From JABGQS01 sp963666505 (GTDB lineage: Bacteria; Bacillota; Clostridia; Christensenellales; SZUA-584), in NCBI GenBank assembly GCA_963666505.2, contig CAXXXL010000001.1, positions 248,001 to 312,000 of the forward strand: DNA of 64,000 nt. Reading direction: 5' to 3'. Under the pieces are notes generated by a model that was not told where the DNA came from, did no database searches, and was given only the letters and a program-made list of their open reading frames with translations. Shown here in pieces: positions 33,684 through 42,794 of this stretch; position 1 is the first letter of the stretch, and every line of letters starts with the position of its first letter. Both the position numbers and the translations under genes were made by a program.

Positions 33684-34435
33684 TGTTCATCACCCCCAAG
33701 CAGGCTGACGACGTTGAGTATGGAGTCATAGAACTCCCTGCGGCTGCTGCCTGCATGCAAGTGGTTGAATATCTCACCGTCTCTTATAAAGAGTATACGG
33801 TGGCAAAAGCTCGCTGCATACGCATCGTGCGTTACCATCAGTATAGTAGCGTTATATTTTTTATTGATAAGTTCAAGCAGTTCTAAGAAGTTACGACCAG
33901 ATTTTGAATCAAGGTTTCCCGTCGGCTCATCTGCAAGGACTATCTTTGGCTTTGTGATAAGCGCCCTGCACGAAGCGGCACGCTGCTGCTCACCGCCGGA
34001 TACTTCGTACGGATATTTGTCCAATACTCCGGTTATACCAAGGTCGCCTGCAAGCGAACCTAGACGCTGTGATACTTCGTCTTTGCCCTTTCCCGAAAGA
34101 ACCAGCGGAAGCACGATGTTCTCTTCAAGCGTCATAGACTCAAGCAGGTTGTAATCCTGGAATATAAAACCTATATTGTGCCTTCTGTGCGCAGCAAGCT
34201 GCTTTTTATCAAGGCTGCCGATGTCCTTGCCGCCTATTGAAAGGCTGCCGCCCGTCAGGCTGTCTATGCTGCCGATTATATTAAGCAGCGTTGTTTTGCC
34301 GGAGCCGGAAGGCCCCATGATGCCGACGAAGCCGCCCTCGTCCACATTAAATGATACGTTTTTAAGTGCAGTATACTGCTTCTTATTTTTCGAGCCGTAC
34401 ACCTTGCTTATATTTTTTGCTTCAAGTATCTGCAA
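33680..34435 (-). CDS. BceA-like ABC transporter ATPase
   Basis: A MacB/LolD-type ATPase with Walker A GPSGSGKTT (41-49), Q-loop IFQDYNLL, signature VSGGEQQR (145-152) and Walker B IVLADEP (165-171), 251 residues. It pairs with the FtsX-type permease whose start codon it overlaps. The initiation codon appears to be TTG at 34435, as GAGGTG is 8 bases upstream and no ATG is available near; a TTG start suggests reduced translation. The module needs the kinase to sense transporter flux, as known for BceAB-BceS. Confidence 0.92.
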   Translation of the reverse strand: MQILEAKNISKVYGSKNKKQYTALKNVSFNVDEGGFVGIMGPSGSGKTTLLNIIGSIDSLTGGSLSIGGKDIGSLDKKQLAAHRRHNIGFIFQDYNLLESMTLEENIVLPLVLSGKGKDEVSQRLGSLAGDLGITGVLDKYPYEVSGGEQQRAASCRALITKPKIVLADEPTGNLDSKSGRNFLELLELINKKYNATILMVTHDAYAASFCHRILFIRDGEIFNHLHAGSSRREFYDSILNVVSLLGGDEQ

Positions 34436-34526
34436 TTTTGTTCACCTCTGTCTAAGTTTTACAAAATTATAACTTAAGAAAACGCTCGGTAGAAATCGAT
34501 TCACCTTACAATCTGTGCCCACCGGC

Positions 34527-35522
34527 TTACATTTTTGTAACATTAAGATTCTTTGAAAGAGCAAGACAGAATTCTGCGTATTCACCGGGATGGGAAGCTG
34601 CAAAAACTTCGTGCCCCATCCTGTCTGCCAGCTTTTTTGAAAGATACAGTCCGTATCCTGTTGAAAATGAGCAGCTCCTTTTGCTTCCGCCGGTAAAGCC
34701 CCTGCTGAAAACCTGCTCTAAGTACTCCGGCTCGATTCCCTGTCCGGTGTTGCGTATGCACACCAGCACTCTGCCGTTCTGTTCCAGCGTTTTGATTGCT
34801 ATGCTGCCGCCCTGCGGCGTATGCTTGACTGCGTTAGATAAAAACTGCGATACGATATAACCGCTCCACTTCTCGTCTGTCAGCACTTCAAAGCTTTCCT
34901 CAGAGAGATCAAGGGCTATCTTTTTCTGCGCAAAAAACACAGCGTACTGCTTTAGCGCAGTTGTAATTATCTTCATTGTGTCTGTTTTAGAGATTTGGAA
35001 ATCGTCCTCGAAGCTATTAGATTTGATATGGTAAAGCGCTTTTTGCGTGTGCTGCTCTATGAATGCGATCTGAATCTCCAGCTTCTGCGCTTCGTCTCCG
35101 CTGAAGTTTTCAGCAAGCAGGTACAAAGCAGATATCGGCACTTTTATGTCGTGAACCCACCTGGTTATAAAATCGAGCTCTTCGGAATACTGCCGCTTTG
35201 CCTTTACCTTGAAACGGCGGTACTCATCAGCCATTCTTTCTGCTTGAACGGCATAGATAATATCAAGCGGATATGAAAAGCTTTGGCTGTCAGTCGCTCC
35301 GTTGCTGAAGAAATGGCGTATTTTAACTATCCGGCTCCTCAGTGTAAAATAATCTAAAACGATGTATATTATACATAGCCCTCCAAGACCTTCCAGTATA
35401 TAATATGCTCTGTCAGTAAGAGCACCATTGCTTGACCATGCGATAAGCCCGCAGAAAACAACGACCAGGCAAAGTACAAAGAAGAACACTTTTCTTTCTT
35501 TAAGATAATCCATTATCTTCAT
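34527..35522 (-). CDS. BceS-like intramembrane-sensing histidine kinase
   Basis: A 331-residue kinase with two N-terminal helices (about 12-30 and 42-58) separated by a very short extracellular loop, too small to bind ligand, which is the hallmark of intramembrane-sensing BceS kinases. The phospho-acceptor His is in RWVHDIKVPISAL (H-box), and the ATPase domain has FLSNAVKHTPQGG (N-box), NTGQGIEPEY (G1) and STGYGLYLSKKLA (G2). It overlaps the response regulator gene by 4 bases. It likely senses activity of the neighbouring BceAB-like transporter and phosphorylates the regulator. Confidence 0.92.
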   Translation of the reverse strand: MKIMDYLKERKVFFFVLCLVVVFCGLIAWSSNGALTDRAYYILEGLGGLCIIYIVLDYFTLRSRIVKIRHFFSNGATDSQSFSYPLDIIYAVQAERMADEYRRFKVKAKRQYSEELDFITRWVHDIKVPISALYLLAENFSGDEAQKLEIQIAFIEQHTQKALYHIKSNSFEDDFQISKTDTMKIITTALKQYAVFFAQKKIALDLSEESFEVLTDEKWSGYIVSQFLSNAVKHTPQGGSIAIKTLEQNGRVLVCIRNTGQGIEPEYLEQVFSRGFTGGSKRSCSFSTGYGLYLSKKLADRMGHEVFAASHPGEYAEFCLALSKNLNVTKM

Positions 35523-36193
35523 ACCAGTCTATACCCCGTTCCCTTAACGGTCTCGATTATATCTGTATCCTTTATCTGTCTTAGCTTGCCGCGCAGTCTG
35601 TTTACGTTAACGGTGAGAGTGTTTTCATCCACAAAGTTTTCGTCCTGCCACAGCGCTTTCATTATCTTGGCTCTTGAAACATTCTTTCCGCCGGCTTTGA
35701 TAAGCATGCACATTATTCTGGTCTCATTCTGTGTAAGCGAAGCGCTTTTTCCATCTGCGGTCACAGTCATCTTTTCAAGGTCAAGCACTATTGCACCGTG
35801 TGAAAGCACGCTGTACGAAGTGTCTGTATACGAATATGCACGCCTCAGCGCCCCTTGTATCTTCGCCACCAGCACATCCATTGAAAAAGGCTTTTCGATA
35901 TAGTCGTCGCCTCCGCCGAGTATAGCGCGTATTTTATCTGCGTCATCCGCTCTCGAAGATATGAAAATGACAGGTATTTTAGATATTTTTCTTATCTGTT
36001 CACACCAGTAAAAGCCGTCAAAATAGGGAAGGTTTATATCAAGCAGCACAAGATGCGGTTTCTCTTTGCCAACTTGAGATGCAACGTTTTCAAAATCCTG
36101 CACTGTACACGCTTCAAATCCCCATTGCTCAAGCTTTTCAGAAATTATGGACGAAACGGTAGCGTCGTCTTCAATTATTAAAATCTTATACAT
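35519..36193 (-). CDS. BceR-like OmpR-family response regulator
   Basis: A 224-residue two-domain regulator: receiver (1-118) with acidic pocket IIEDD, phosphorylatable Asp in LVLLDINLP and the switch Lys in YIEKPF, and a winged-helix DNA-binding domain (125-222) with LTQNETRIMCMLIKAGGKNVSRAKIMKALW. ATG 36193 with GGAG upstream is taken; the extension to 36244 would run through the likely promoter. It is the first gene of the four-gene minus-strand module and is expected to activate the transporter genes. I see no clear direct-repeat site upstream. Confidence 0.92.
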   Translation of the reverse strand: MYKILIIEDDATVSSIISEKLEQWGFEACTVQDFENVASQVGKEKPHLVLLDINLPYFDGFYWCEQIRKISKIPVIFISSRADDADKIRAILGGGDDYIEKPFSMDVLVAKIQGALRRAYSYTDTSYSVLSHGAIVLDLEKMTVTADGKSASLTQNETRIMCMLIKAGGKNVSRAKIMKALWQDENFVDENTLTVNVNRLRGKLRQIKDTDIIETVKGTGYRLV

Positions 36194-36382
36194 ATATTCG
36201 CTCCAGTGAATAATTATAGCATAAATAATGGTTTTGGAACACAACTTGAATAAACACTGCGGTATTAATATGATTAAGCCCAGGATAGTTTGAATTACTA
36301 ACTATTTGTTTATAAATAACAAAGAATATAAATACACATGATGAACCGGACTAAACCCTAAAAAAGTATAAATGGAGAAGAA

Positions 36383-38665
36383 ATGGAACAGCAGCAAATG
36401 AAAAAAGAGCAGATTATTGCTCAAATAGAGAATCTGACAAAAGAGATTGCAGCGCTAAAAATAGCAGAGAAAAAACACGAAAGAACTGAAAACCTCTTGC
36501 GCAAATCCGACGAGAAGTTCAGGTTTCTATTCGATACTGCCCCAATAGGGCTAAGTATTTCCAATGCTGAAGGGAAAATAATAAGTGCCAATTCTACCCT
36601 CCAAGAGCTTCTTGGTTATACCATGGAAGAGCTAAAAGGCATGAATTTTGTTCAGTTCTATACAGATAAAGACGAACGCAAAAGGCTGCTTGACAAACTC
36701 TACGAATCAAACCATGTTCGCGATTTCGAGACTGTATTTACAAACAAACAAGGGGTGTCCTGGAACGTGCTTATAAACTCCGATTATATAGGGCTAGACA
36801 ACGAGAGAGTCCTTCTTACATCTTTTCACGACCTGACTGGCCTAAAGAACGCACAGGCAGAGCTAAAACAATCTGAAGCACGCTACCATACGCTTTTCAG
36901 CAACGCACCTATAGGCATCACTGTAACCGATTTTCAAGGCTATTTTCACGCAACAAACCAGGCGATTCAAGATTTGCTTGGCTATACTTCGGAAGAACTG
37001 AGCAAGATGAAAATATCAGAATTTTACGAAGATAAACAGGCAAGAGATAATCTGATTGAAAGAACAAGACAAGAAGGAATCGTACGTGATTTCGAAACGG
37101 TGTTTACAGATCGAAACGGAAGACGTTTCTCTGTATTGATAAATACGGATCTGATACATATGGAAGAAGAGCAGATGGTGCTGCTTACCTCTATCCGTGA
37201 TATTTCTGGTCTTAAGAAATTCGAAGACGAGCTAAAAAGAGAGCGCGATTTTAACAGAGCTATACTAAACACGACCGACTCGCTAATTGCGGTTATAGAC
37301 CTTGAAGGAAGAATCGTAACTTTCAACCATTCGTGTGAGAAAATAACAGGATATACTATCAGTGAAATCAAAGGCAAATTCTTATGGGAGTTGCTGACGT
37401 CCGAAAAAGAAGAAACAAAAGAAGCGATATCGAAAATGCTCGGCGGGGAATACCCTTATATTTATGAAACTTACTTTAAAACAAAAACTGGAGAGGATAG
37501 GGTCGTTTCGTGGACAGGAACGGTTATCAATCGTACTGATGGCAAAGCGGACTATCTTATGTCTACAGGAATAGACATTACAGAAAGCAGAAAAGCAAAA
37601 CAAGCTTTGCAGGAAGCCAATGAGAAGCTTGCGGAGTGGATCAAAGCGCTGGAAGAGCGTTCGGAAGAAATGAGCCGCCTGAGTGAAATGGGTGGGCAGC
37701 TCCAGCTTTGCCAAACGGTGGAAGAAGTATGCTCAATAAGCGCACAGTATATTCGAATGATATGCAACAAGAGCCGTGGAGCAATATATCTAATAAATCC
37801 GTCCAAGGACTTGGCGGAAGCCATGCAGATTTGGGGAGAGCCTGTAAATACAGAGAAAGTTTTTCTGCCTTCAAAATGCTGGGCAACAAGGAAAAGCAGA
37901 ATACACCGTATAGACTCTGCGCATCCGGGACTCAAGTGCGAGCACATAACGGGACCGGATGAAGGTCAATACATTTGTATACCTATGATGGCACAGGGAG
38001 AGATTCTTGGGATACTGCATCTTAATCACGATGCTTTTTCAGCAGAGGATTTAAACTTAAAAGAAACTTTGTACAACGACCACAAAATACAGCTTGTCAA
38101 CAGCATAGCGGAACATATAGCTCTTGCCTTAACAAATCTAAGACTTCGCGAAACATTACGACAGCAATCTATTCGAGACGTCTTGACAGGGCTTTATAAC
38201 AGAAGATATATGGAAGAGACACTTAGCCGAGAGATTATTCGTGCTCAGCGGGAAAACAGAGAAGTTGGGGTGATCATGTTTGATATAGATCATTTCAAAG
38301 AGTTTAATGATCTTGCCGGACATGATGGCGGAGATGCATTACTAAAAGAGTTAGGAAGCTTATTGCTGAAAAACTTCCGTGGCGGAGACATAGTTTGCCG
38401 ATATGGCGGAGAAGAATTCTTCGTTGTTCTGCCTAGCGCAGATTTGCAAAGCACTAAAGAAAAAGCAGAAAACCTGCGAAAAAGTGTAAAAGAGCTTATG
38501 GTATATCACCTTGGGAAACCGCTTGGGAAATGCACTATTTCACTTGGCGTAGCTGCTTATCCGAAGAATGGTTCAACTAACGAAGCGCTTATAAAAAGCG
38601 CCGACATAGCGCTATACGAAGCGAAAGAGTCGGGACGTGACAGGGTCGTTGTTTGTACAGACTAA
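36383..38665 (+). CDS. PAS-PAS-PAS-GAF-GGDEF diguanylate cyclase
   Basis: A cytoplasmic 760-residue sensor: an N-terminal coiled coil (1-40), three PAS domains (about 42-160, 165-285 and 295-410), a second coiled coil (about 410-440), a GAF-like domain (about 440-585) and a GGDEF domain (590-760) with active GGEEF at 675-679. PAS1 and PAS2 are a clear internal duplication: both contain FxTAPIG/SNAPIG, LLGYT and VRDFETVFT. It probably makes c-di-GMP in response to redox or small ligands; no cofactor residue is certain. It stands alone, 190 bases upstream of the divergent BceR-like gene. Confidence 0.9.
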   Translation: MEQQQMKKEQIIAQIENLTKEIAALKIAEKKHERTENLLRKSDEKFRFLFDTAPIGLSISNAEGKIISANSTLQELLGYTMEELKGMNFVQFYTDKDERKRLLDKLYESNHVRDFETVFTNKQGVSWNVLINSDYIGLDNERVLLTSFHDLTGLKNAQAELKQSEARYHTLFSNAPIGITVTDFQGYFHATNQAIQDLLGYTSEELSKMKISEFYEDKQARDNLIERTRQEGIVRDFETVFTDRNGRRFSVLINTDLIHMEEEQMVLLTSIRDISGLKKFEDELKRERDFNRAILNTTDSLIAVIDLEGRIVTFNHSCEKITGYTISEIKGKFLWELLTSEKEETKEAISKMLGGEYPYIYETYFKTKTGEDRVVSWTGTVINRTDGKADYLMSTGIDITESRKAKQALQEANEKLAEWIKALEERSEEMSRLSEMGGQLQLCQTVEEVCSISAQYIRMICNKSRGAIYLINPSKDLAEAMQIWGEPVNTEKVFLPSKCWATRKSRIHRIDSAHPGLKCEHITGPDEGQYICIPMMAQGEILGILHLNHDAFSAEDLNLKETLYNDHKIQLVNSIAEHIALALTNLRLRETLRQQSIRDVLTGLYNRRYMEETLSREIIRAQRENREVGVIMFDIDHFKEFNDLAGHDGGDALLKELGSLLLKNFRGGDIVCRYGGEEFFVVLPSADLQSTKEKAENLRKSVKELMVYHLGKPLGKCTISLGVAAYPKNGSTNEALIKSADIALYEAKESGRDRVVVCTD

Positions 38666-38691
38666 GAAAAAGAGATAAACAAATTATGCTT

Positions 38692-38715
38692 AGCGTCCTT
38701 TAGGGCGCTTTTTTT
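38692..38715 (+). terminator. Terminator after the PAS/GGDEF gene
   Basis: AGCGTCC (38692-38698) pairs with GGGCGCT (38703-38709) around TTTA, followed by a run of T residues. Confidence 0.85.
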
Positions 38716-38807
38716 GTTACAGTTCATTACTCAGCTTGACAAACACACGCATATGAACGAGAATATACATAGAACAGTGAATAATGTATAAAACGGGGGA
38801 GCTAAGT

Positions 38808-40139
38808 ATGAAGAGAAAAAAAGTTGTCATCATCGGAGCTGCAGGAAGAGACTTTCATAACTTCAACACCTTTTTCAGAGACAACGGAAGTTATAACGTG
38901 CTGGCATTCACGGCAGCGCAGATACCCGACATCGACGGACGAAAATATCCGCCGCAGCTTTCGGGGGAACTCTATCCAAACGGAATCCCCATTTATCCAG
39001 AAAAAGAACTCGAGAACCTTATAAAAGCACTTGATATAGACGAATGCGTCTTTTCCTATAGCGATGTACCATACGCTCATGTAATGGGCATAAGCGCAAG
39101 GGTAAACGCCGCGGGGGCAGATTTCACTCTCCTCGGCGCAAAATCCACAATGCTGAGCAGTACAAAACCTGTAATTGCCGTATGTGCAGTGCGAACGGGC
39201 TGCGGAAAGAGTCAGACAAGCCGCAAAGTCATAGAGCTGCTAATGGAGCAGGGTCTAAAAGTAGTTGCAGTGCGCCATCCTATGCCGTACGGAGACCTCG
39301 AAAAGCAGGCTGTCCAGCGCTTTGCCAAGCTTGAAGATTTAAAAAAGCACGACTGTACGATAGAAGAAATGGAAGAGTACGAACCGCATATAGTGCGGGG
39401 CAATGTGATATACGCAGGAGTGGACTACGAAGCAATACTGCGCCGGGCCGAGAACGATCCGGACGGCTGTGACGTAATACTTTGGGACGGCGGCAACAAC
39501 GATCTTCCGTTCTTTAAACCCGACCTTATGATAACGCTTGTCGATCCGCACAGACCGGGTCACGAGCTTAGTTACTATCCCGGCGAAGCGTGTCTGCGAA
39601 TGGCAGACGTAGTGGTGATAAACAAGATAGATTCAGCGCCGGAGCAGGGTATAAAAACCGTAAAGGAAAACATAACAAAGGCTAACCCAACCGCAGCCGT
39701 AATAGAAGCGGATTCGGTGATAACAGTAGATGATTTGGATATAATAAAGGGAAAACGTGTGCTTGCCGTAGAGGACGGCCCAACGCTCACGCACGGCGGA
39801 ATGAAGCTGGGCGCTGCAACAGTAGCGGCGGAAAGGTTTGGCGCAGCAGAACTAATTGACCCAAGGCCGTTTCTTTCAGGAAAGCTAAAAGACACCTTCG
39901 AAACGTATCCTGGTATAGGCTCGCTCCTTCCGGCGATGGGCTACGGTGACCAGCAGATAAAAGACCTTGAAGCCACGATAGAAAACACCGACTGCGATTC
40001 TGTAATAATAGGCACACCTATTGACTTGAAGCGCATAGTAAAAATAAACAAACCAAGCACACGTGTCTACTACGAATTGCAGGAGAAAGGCAGCCCGAAC
40101 CTGCAAGAGATATTAGGTGAATTCATTTTAGGCTTTTAA
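38808..40139 (+). CDS. COG2403 predicted GTPase/cyclic 2,3-diphosphoglycerate synthetase-like protein
   Basis: A 443-residue protein with a Rossmann-like N-terminal part (KVVIIGAAGRDFHNFN), a P-loop RTGCGKSQTSRKV near residue 140, a GTPase-like DGGNNDLPFFKPDLMITLVDPHRPGHELSYYPGEA and NKID near 275. This matches COG2403, whose only characterised relative makes cyclic 2,3-diphosphoglycerate in thermophilic archaea. In bacteria the role is undefined, perhaps phosphotransfer or metallochaperone-like. ATG 38808 with GGGGGAG upstream is used rather than the earlier in-frame start at 38784. It is a single gene with its own terminator. Confidence 0.85.
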   Translation: MKRKKVVIIGAAGRDFHNFNTFFRDNGSYNVLAFTAAQIPDIDGRKYPPQLSGELYPNGIPIYPEKELENLIKALDIDECVFSYSDVPYAHVMGISARVNAAGADFTLLGAKSTMLSSTKPVIAVCAVRTGCGKSQTSRKVIELLMEQGLKVVAVRHPMPYGDLEKQAVQRFAKLEDLKKHDCTIEEMEEYEPHIVRGNVIYAGVDYEAILRRAENDPDGCDVILWDGGNNDLPFFKPDLMITLVDPHRPGHELSYYPGEACLRMADVVVINKIDSAPEQGIKTVKENITKANPTAAVIEADSVITVDDLDIIKGKRVLAVEDGPTLTHGGMKLGAATVAAERFGAAELIDPRPFLSGKLKDTFETYPGIGSLLPAMGYGDQQIKDLEATIENTDCDSVIIGTPIDLKRIVKINKPSTRVYYELQEKGSPNLQEILGEFILGF

Positions 40140-40157
40140 AAAGCATAAATAACTTAT

Positions 40158-40203
40158 AGGATTTGAGACATATCCACAAAAGATATGCCTCAAATCCTTT
40201 TTT
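40158..40203 (+). terminator. Terminator after the COG2403 gene
   Basis: A 16-bp stem (AGGATTTGAG-A-CATATC with GATATG-C-CTCAAATCCT) closes a 7-base loop and ends in six T residues. The reverse arm also begins with A residues, so it may act for the convergent gene. Confidence 0.9.
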
Positions 40204-40241
40204 ACTATATTTGTACCTTAACGCTACTGAAAAGGTTCTGC

Positions 40242-41402
40242 TTATTGCATAGGTACATCCGCCTGCGGCTGCGCTGCTGCTTCAGGATTTGCCTTTTTCT
40301 TGATAACCGCCATTAGGATTACAAACAAGATCCCCAGGGCTCCAATAACAATGCCCTGCCAAAGCAGAGGTCTGAAGAAAAGCGCGGACAGCGTCCGGAA
40401 ACTGCCGGTAAGCTCCGTTTTAGCAAAGTCGGAAGCGCCCGACAAAAGATTATTCGATATCATGTTGATGACTATTGGCTGGCATATCAGCGCTATGGCA
40501 ACGGCAATAGCTCCGACTATTATCAGCGGTATGCCGACGAACTTGCCAAGCGTCTTCCAGGAGCGAACTTTCAACCCAAGTATAAGCGCAAGCAGTATAA
40601 GCGCAAGCACCCACAATGCTATTGCTACAAACCTGATAGTTCTCAGCATCGCCTTAGCCTGCATTGATGCCTGCTGTGAAGATGTCTGCCCAAACTCCTT
40701 GCTGAACTCAAAATCAGCGGGTATGTTCTCGTTGGCGTCGTTCAGTGAATCGATATAGTCGCCAACCTGATCTTGCGTCCAAGGCTCCGGGAACTGTGCT
40801 AAGTTGTAAAGAACCTCCACTCCTTCCGGCACCTGCGAAAGCCTATGCTTAAAATCGGCTATCTGCTCGTCAGTTGCGGGCGGCAGCTTGTTATAGGCGA
40901 TCATTATAGCATCTTCGCCGTTCTGCCCGACCAATCGCTGTTTGAACTGCGTCATATCCCAGTGTATATCAGGCCAGATATCATCAGAGTCTATCCACAG
41001 GTAAACGCCGTCAACACTGGTCGAGATTATATGCACGACAAATTCATCGGTTACAAGCAGTTCTTTTACCTGTTTCCAGTCTTCAGCTTTCATGTACGAT
41101 AAAAGCAGCACGATATCAGGCTCATTAACGCCGCTTAACGATTCGTTGTTTTCCACCCTCTTTTTCGCTCTCCATTCTGAGAACAGCTCCAGTGTACCTG
41201 GAACAATGTCCGTACTGGTCACCTCCTGAACAAGAGCTTCCTTTACCAGCCGTGGGTTAAACAGCACACGCCAAACGTTAAAGCCGATTATACCTAACAC
41301 GGCAAACAGCACAAACATCACAGCCAGAAAGATTGCTACTCCGTTAGATACGCCATCCTTTTTAAACGTCTTGTTTTTTGCACCAGCTTTTTCTTTACTC
41401 AT
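40242..41402 (-). CDS. Membrane protein of unknown function, partner of the lipoprotein gene
   Basis: A 386-residue protein I cannot assign to a family. One helix at about 22-45 is followed by a large extracytoplasmic domain (about 50-240, WRAKKRVENNESLSGVNEPDIVLLLSY and NGEDAIMIAYNKLPPATDEQIADFKHRL), then three helices (about 255-285, 292-320, 345-370) and a Gln/Ala/Pro tail. ATG 41402 is preferred, since GGAGGG lies 8 bases upstream; it starts just after the lipoprotein stop. The two genes form an operon and probably act together at the envelope. No enzymatic motif is visible. Confidence 0.75.
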   Translation of the reverse strand: MSKEKAGAKNKTFKKDGVSNGVAIFLAVMFVLFAVLGIIGFNVWRVLFNPRLVKEALVQEVTSTDIVPGTLELFSEWRAKKRVENNESLSGVNEPDIVLLLSYMKAEDWKQVKELLVTDEFVVHIISTSVDGVYLWIDSDDIWPDIHWDMTQFKQRLVGQNGEDAIMIAYNKLPPATDEQIADFKHRLSQVPEGVEVLYNLAQFPEPWTQDQVGDYIDSLNDANENIPADFEFSKEFGQTSSQQASMQAKAMLRTIRFVAIALWVLALILLALILGLKVRSWKTLGKFVGIPLIIVGAIAVAIALICQPIVINMISNNLLSGASDFAKTELTGSFRTLSALFFRPLLWQGIVIGALGILFVILMAVIKKKANPEAAAQPQADVPMQ

Positions 41403-41407
41403 TTCCA

Positions 41408-41917
41408 TCACCCTCCATAAACCCTTGTATAAGTTTTCTGCGTTCCCTGAAGTGTTATTATCAACTCGTCTCCTTCAATCCTGCCGGTAACCTCTCCAGA
41501 TGTTTCGTCAGAGCCGGGCGGAGCAAGTGCAAACCGCACTTCTCCTTCCGAGTGCTGATACTCTCCGTGGCTATAGATGTCTGTAGCCGTTTCAATAAGG
41601 AACGGCTCAAGATACTCCCAGGCTTCAGAGCAGCTTTTCTGCCCCTTTATGTTCACCTGCATAACGACGCCGCTTGGGAAAAACCGTATTATGTTGAACT
41701 CGAGTTCATGAGCATCAGGGTCCGACTGCAGACAGTACGCTGCGTCAAGCGCAGTCAGTTCGCCCAGCGTCGGAAGGGGAGTAGAAGTTTCCGACCGAGG
41801 TGTAGGGGTAGGGTTCGCAGTTTCGTCGGGCATCGGGAAGACTTCTTCGATAGTATCACAGCCGACAAAAATAAATAATAATAACAACCCGACAGCAAGA
41901 AGTATAAGTTTTCTCAT
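41408..41917 (-). CDS. Lipoprotein of unknown function
   Basis: A 169-residue lipoprotein. The signal peptide ends in FVGC (Cys20), followed by a short Pro/Thr linker (about 34-50) and a compact domain of about 110 residues (LGELTALDAAYCLQSDP, FPSGVVMQVNIKGQKSCSEAWEYLEPFL and a beta-rich end GRIEGDELIITLQG). Two cysteines, in AAYC and KSC, could form a disulfide. GGAGGTG precedes ATG 41917. A strong promoter lies 180 bases upstream, leaving a long leader. The downstream membrane protein is co-transcribed. Confidence 0.75.
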   Translation of the reverse strand: MRKLILLAVGLLLLFIFVGCDTIEEVFPMPDETANPTPTPRSETSTPLPTLGELTALDAAYCLQSDPDAHELEFNIIRFFPSGVVMQVNIKGQKSCSEAWEYLEPFLIETATDIYSHGEYQHSEGEVRFALAPPGSDETSGEVTGRIEGDELIITLQGTQKTYTRVYGG

Positions 41918-42098
41918 TGTTTCACCTCCAATATATAACATACGCAAAATAATATTTATGTATTTTTTAGATTAAGGTTAAGAATACGCTTCCCGGTTTA
42001 AGGTTAAAAGGCAATATTAAGTTGTTTTGAGAAATTAAGTATAGCAGCGCATTCTTCTCTTTGGGCATTGTGGAAGGAATTGCTTCAACCACTAAATA
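41918..42098 (-). other. Long 5' leader of the lipoprotein operon
   Basis: If transcription starts near 42092, the leader is about 175 bases. It contains two copies of AAGGTTAA (near 41974 and 42000 on the plus strand) about 25 bases apart, but I see no stable fold or known riboswitch motif. Confidence 0.3.
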
Positions 42099-42126
42099 AT
42101 TATATCATACATTCCGTTCCAGTCAA
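42099..42126 (-). promoter_or_regulatory. Strong promoter of the lipoprotein/membrane protein operon
   Basis: On the minus strand TTGACT (42126-42121) and TATAAT (42104-42099) are 16 bases apart. Confidence 0.75.
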
Positions 42127-42152
42127 ATATGAAGTAAAACTGTATCGCATAT

Positions 42153-42181
42153 AAAAAAACAGCAGCATTAGCAGCGGCTGT
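42153..42181 (-). terminator. Terminator of the DAHP synthase/GNAT operon
   Basis: On the minus strand ACAGC and GC pair with GC and GCTGT around a short loop with one mismatch, followed by seven T residues (42159-42153). Confidence 0.6.
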
Positions 42182-42239
42182 CTTTGCTGTGGTTTAAGTT
42201 TTTTTCAATGGACAAAGTGATGTATACTCCTGGCAGTAA

Positions 42240-42794
42240 TTAAAGACGCAGCCTCTTCCTGACGATATAGTTGTCCTTTTTTTCTTCAGCAACTTCGAAT
42301 CCGTTTTTTGTATACAGCTCAAGCGGTCCGTGATAGTTGTGCGCATCCGTAGCCGCTTCCTTTGCAGGGTATGCTTCAACAGCTTCATAGCCTTCCCTTT
42401 TTGCACCTTCAAGAGCAGCCTGCAGCAGCTTTCCGGCAATGCCCTTTCTTCTGTGCCCGGGGGAAACTGTAAAGCATACTATGCTAAGCACCTTTTTGTC
42501 TCCGCCGTTTTGCTCCAGCCGTGCATAGGCTTCTTTTCTGTCGGCGTTGATCCAGCCCGCCGGCTTGCCGTCCACATATGCAAGATACCCGTTTATACTT
42601 CCGCTTATTATCGCCTGCTCCGAGAAATCGCGGTTCATAGAGCCGGTGCGCTCATTCCACTCATCATCCCCGAAATAAAAGAAGCTGCAATAGCATCCCG
42701 ACCAATCAGGGTTATCCGAAAATGCGTCATCGTCAAAAAAACCAAGAAAATCCTGCGCCAATGAGGGCGTCAGCTTTTTTATATCAATCTGCAT
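42240..42794 (-). CDS. GNAT-family N-acetyltransferase
   Basis: A 184-residue acyl-CoA-dependent acetyltransferase. The acetyl-CoA loop is TVSPGHRRKGIAGKLLQAALEGAKREGY, followed by the beta5 segment AVEAYP and a C-terminal LYTKNGFEVAEE motif. An N-terminal insert contains SGCYCSFFYFG. The family is close to uncharacterised small-molecule GNATs of Bacillota. ATG 42794 with AGAAGAG upstream is used; it overlaps the end of the membrane-protein gene by 11 bases, so the genes are coupled. The substrate is unknown. Confidence 0.85.
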   Translation of the reverse strand: MQIDIKKLTPSLAQDFLGFFDDDAFSDNPDWSGCYCSFFYFGDDEWNERTGSMNRDFSEQAIISGSINGYLAYVDGKPAGWINADRKEAYARLEQNGGDKKVLSIVCFTVSPGHRRKGIAGKLLQAALEGAKREGYEAVEAYPAKEAATDAHNYHGPLELYTKNGFEVAEEKKDNYIVRKRLRL

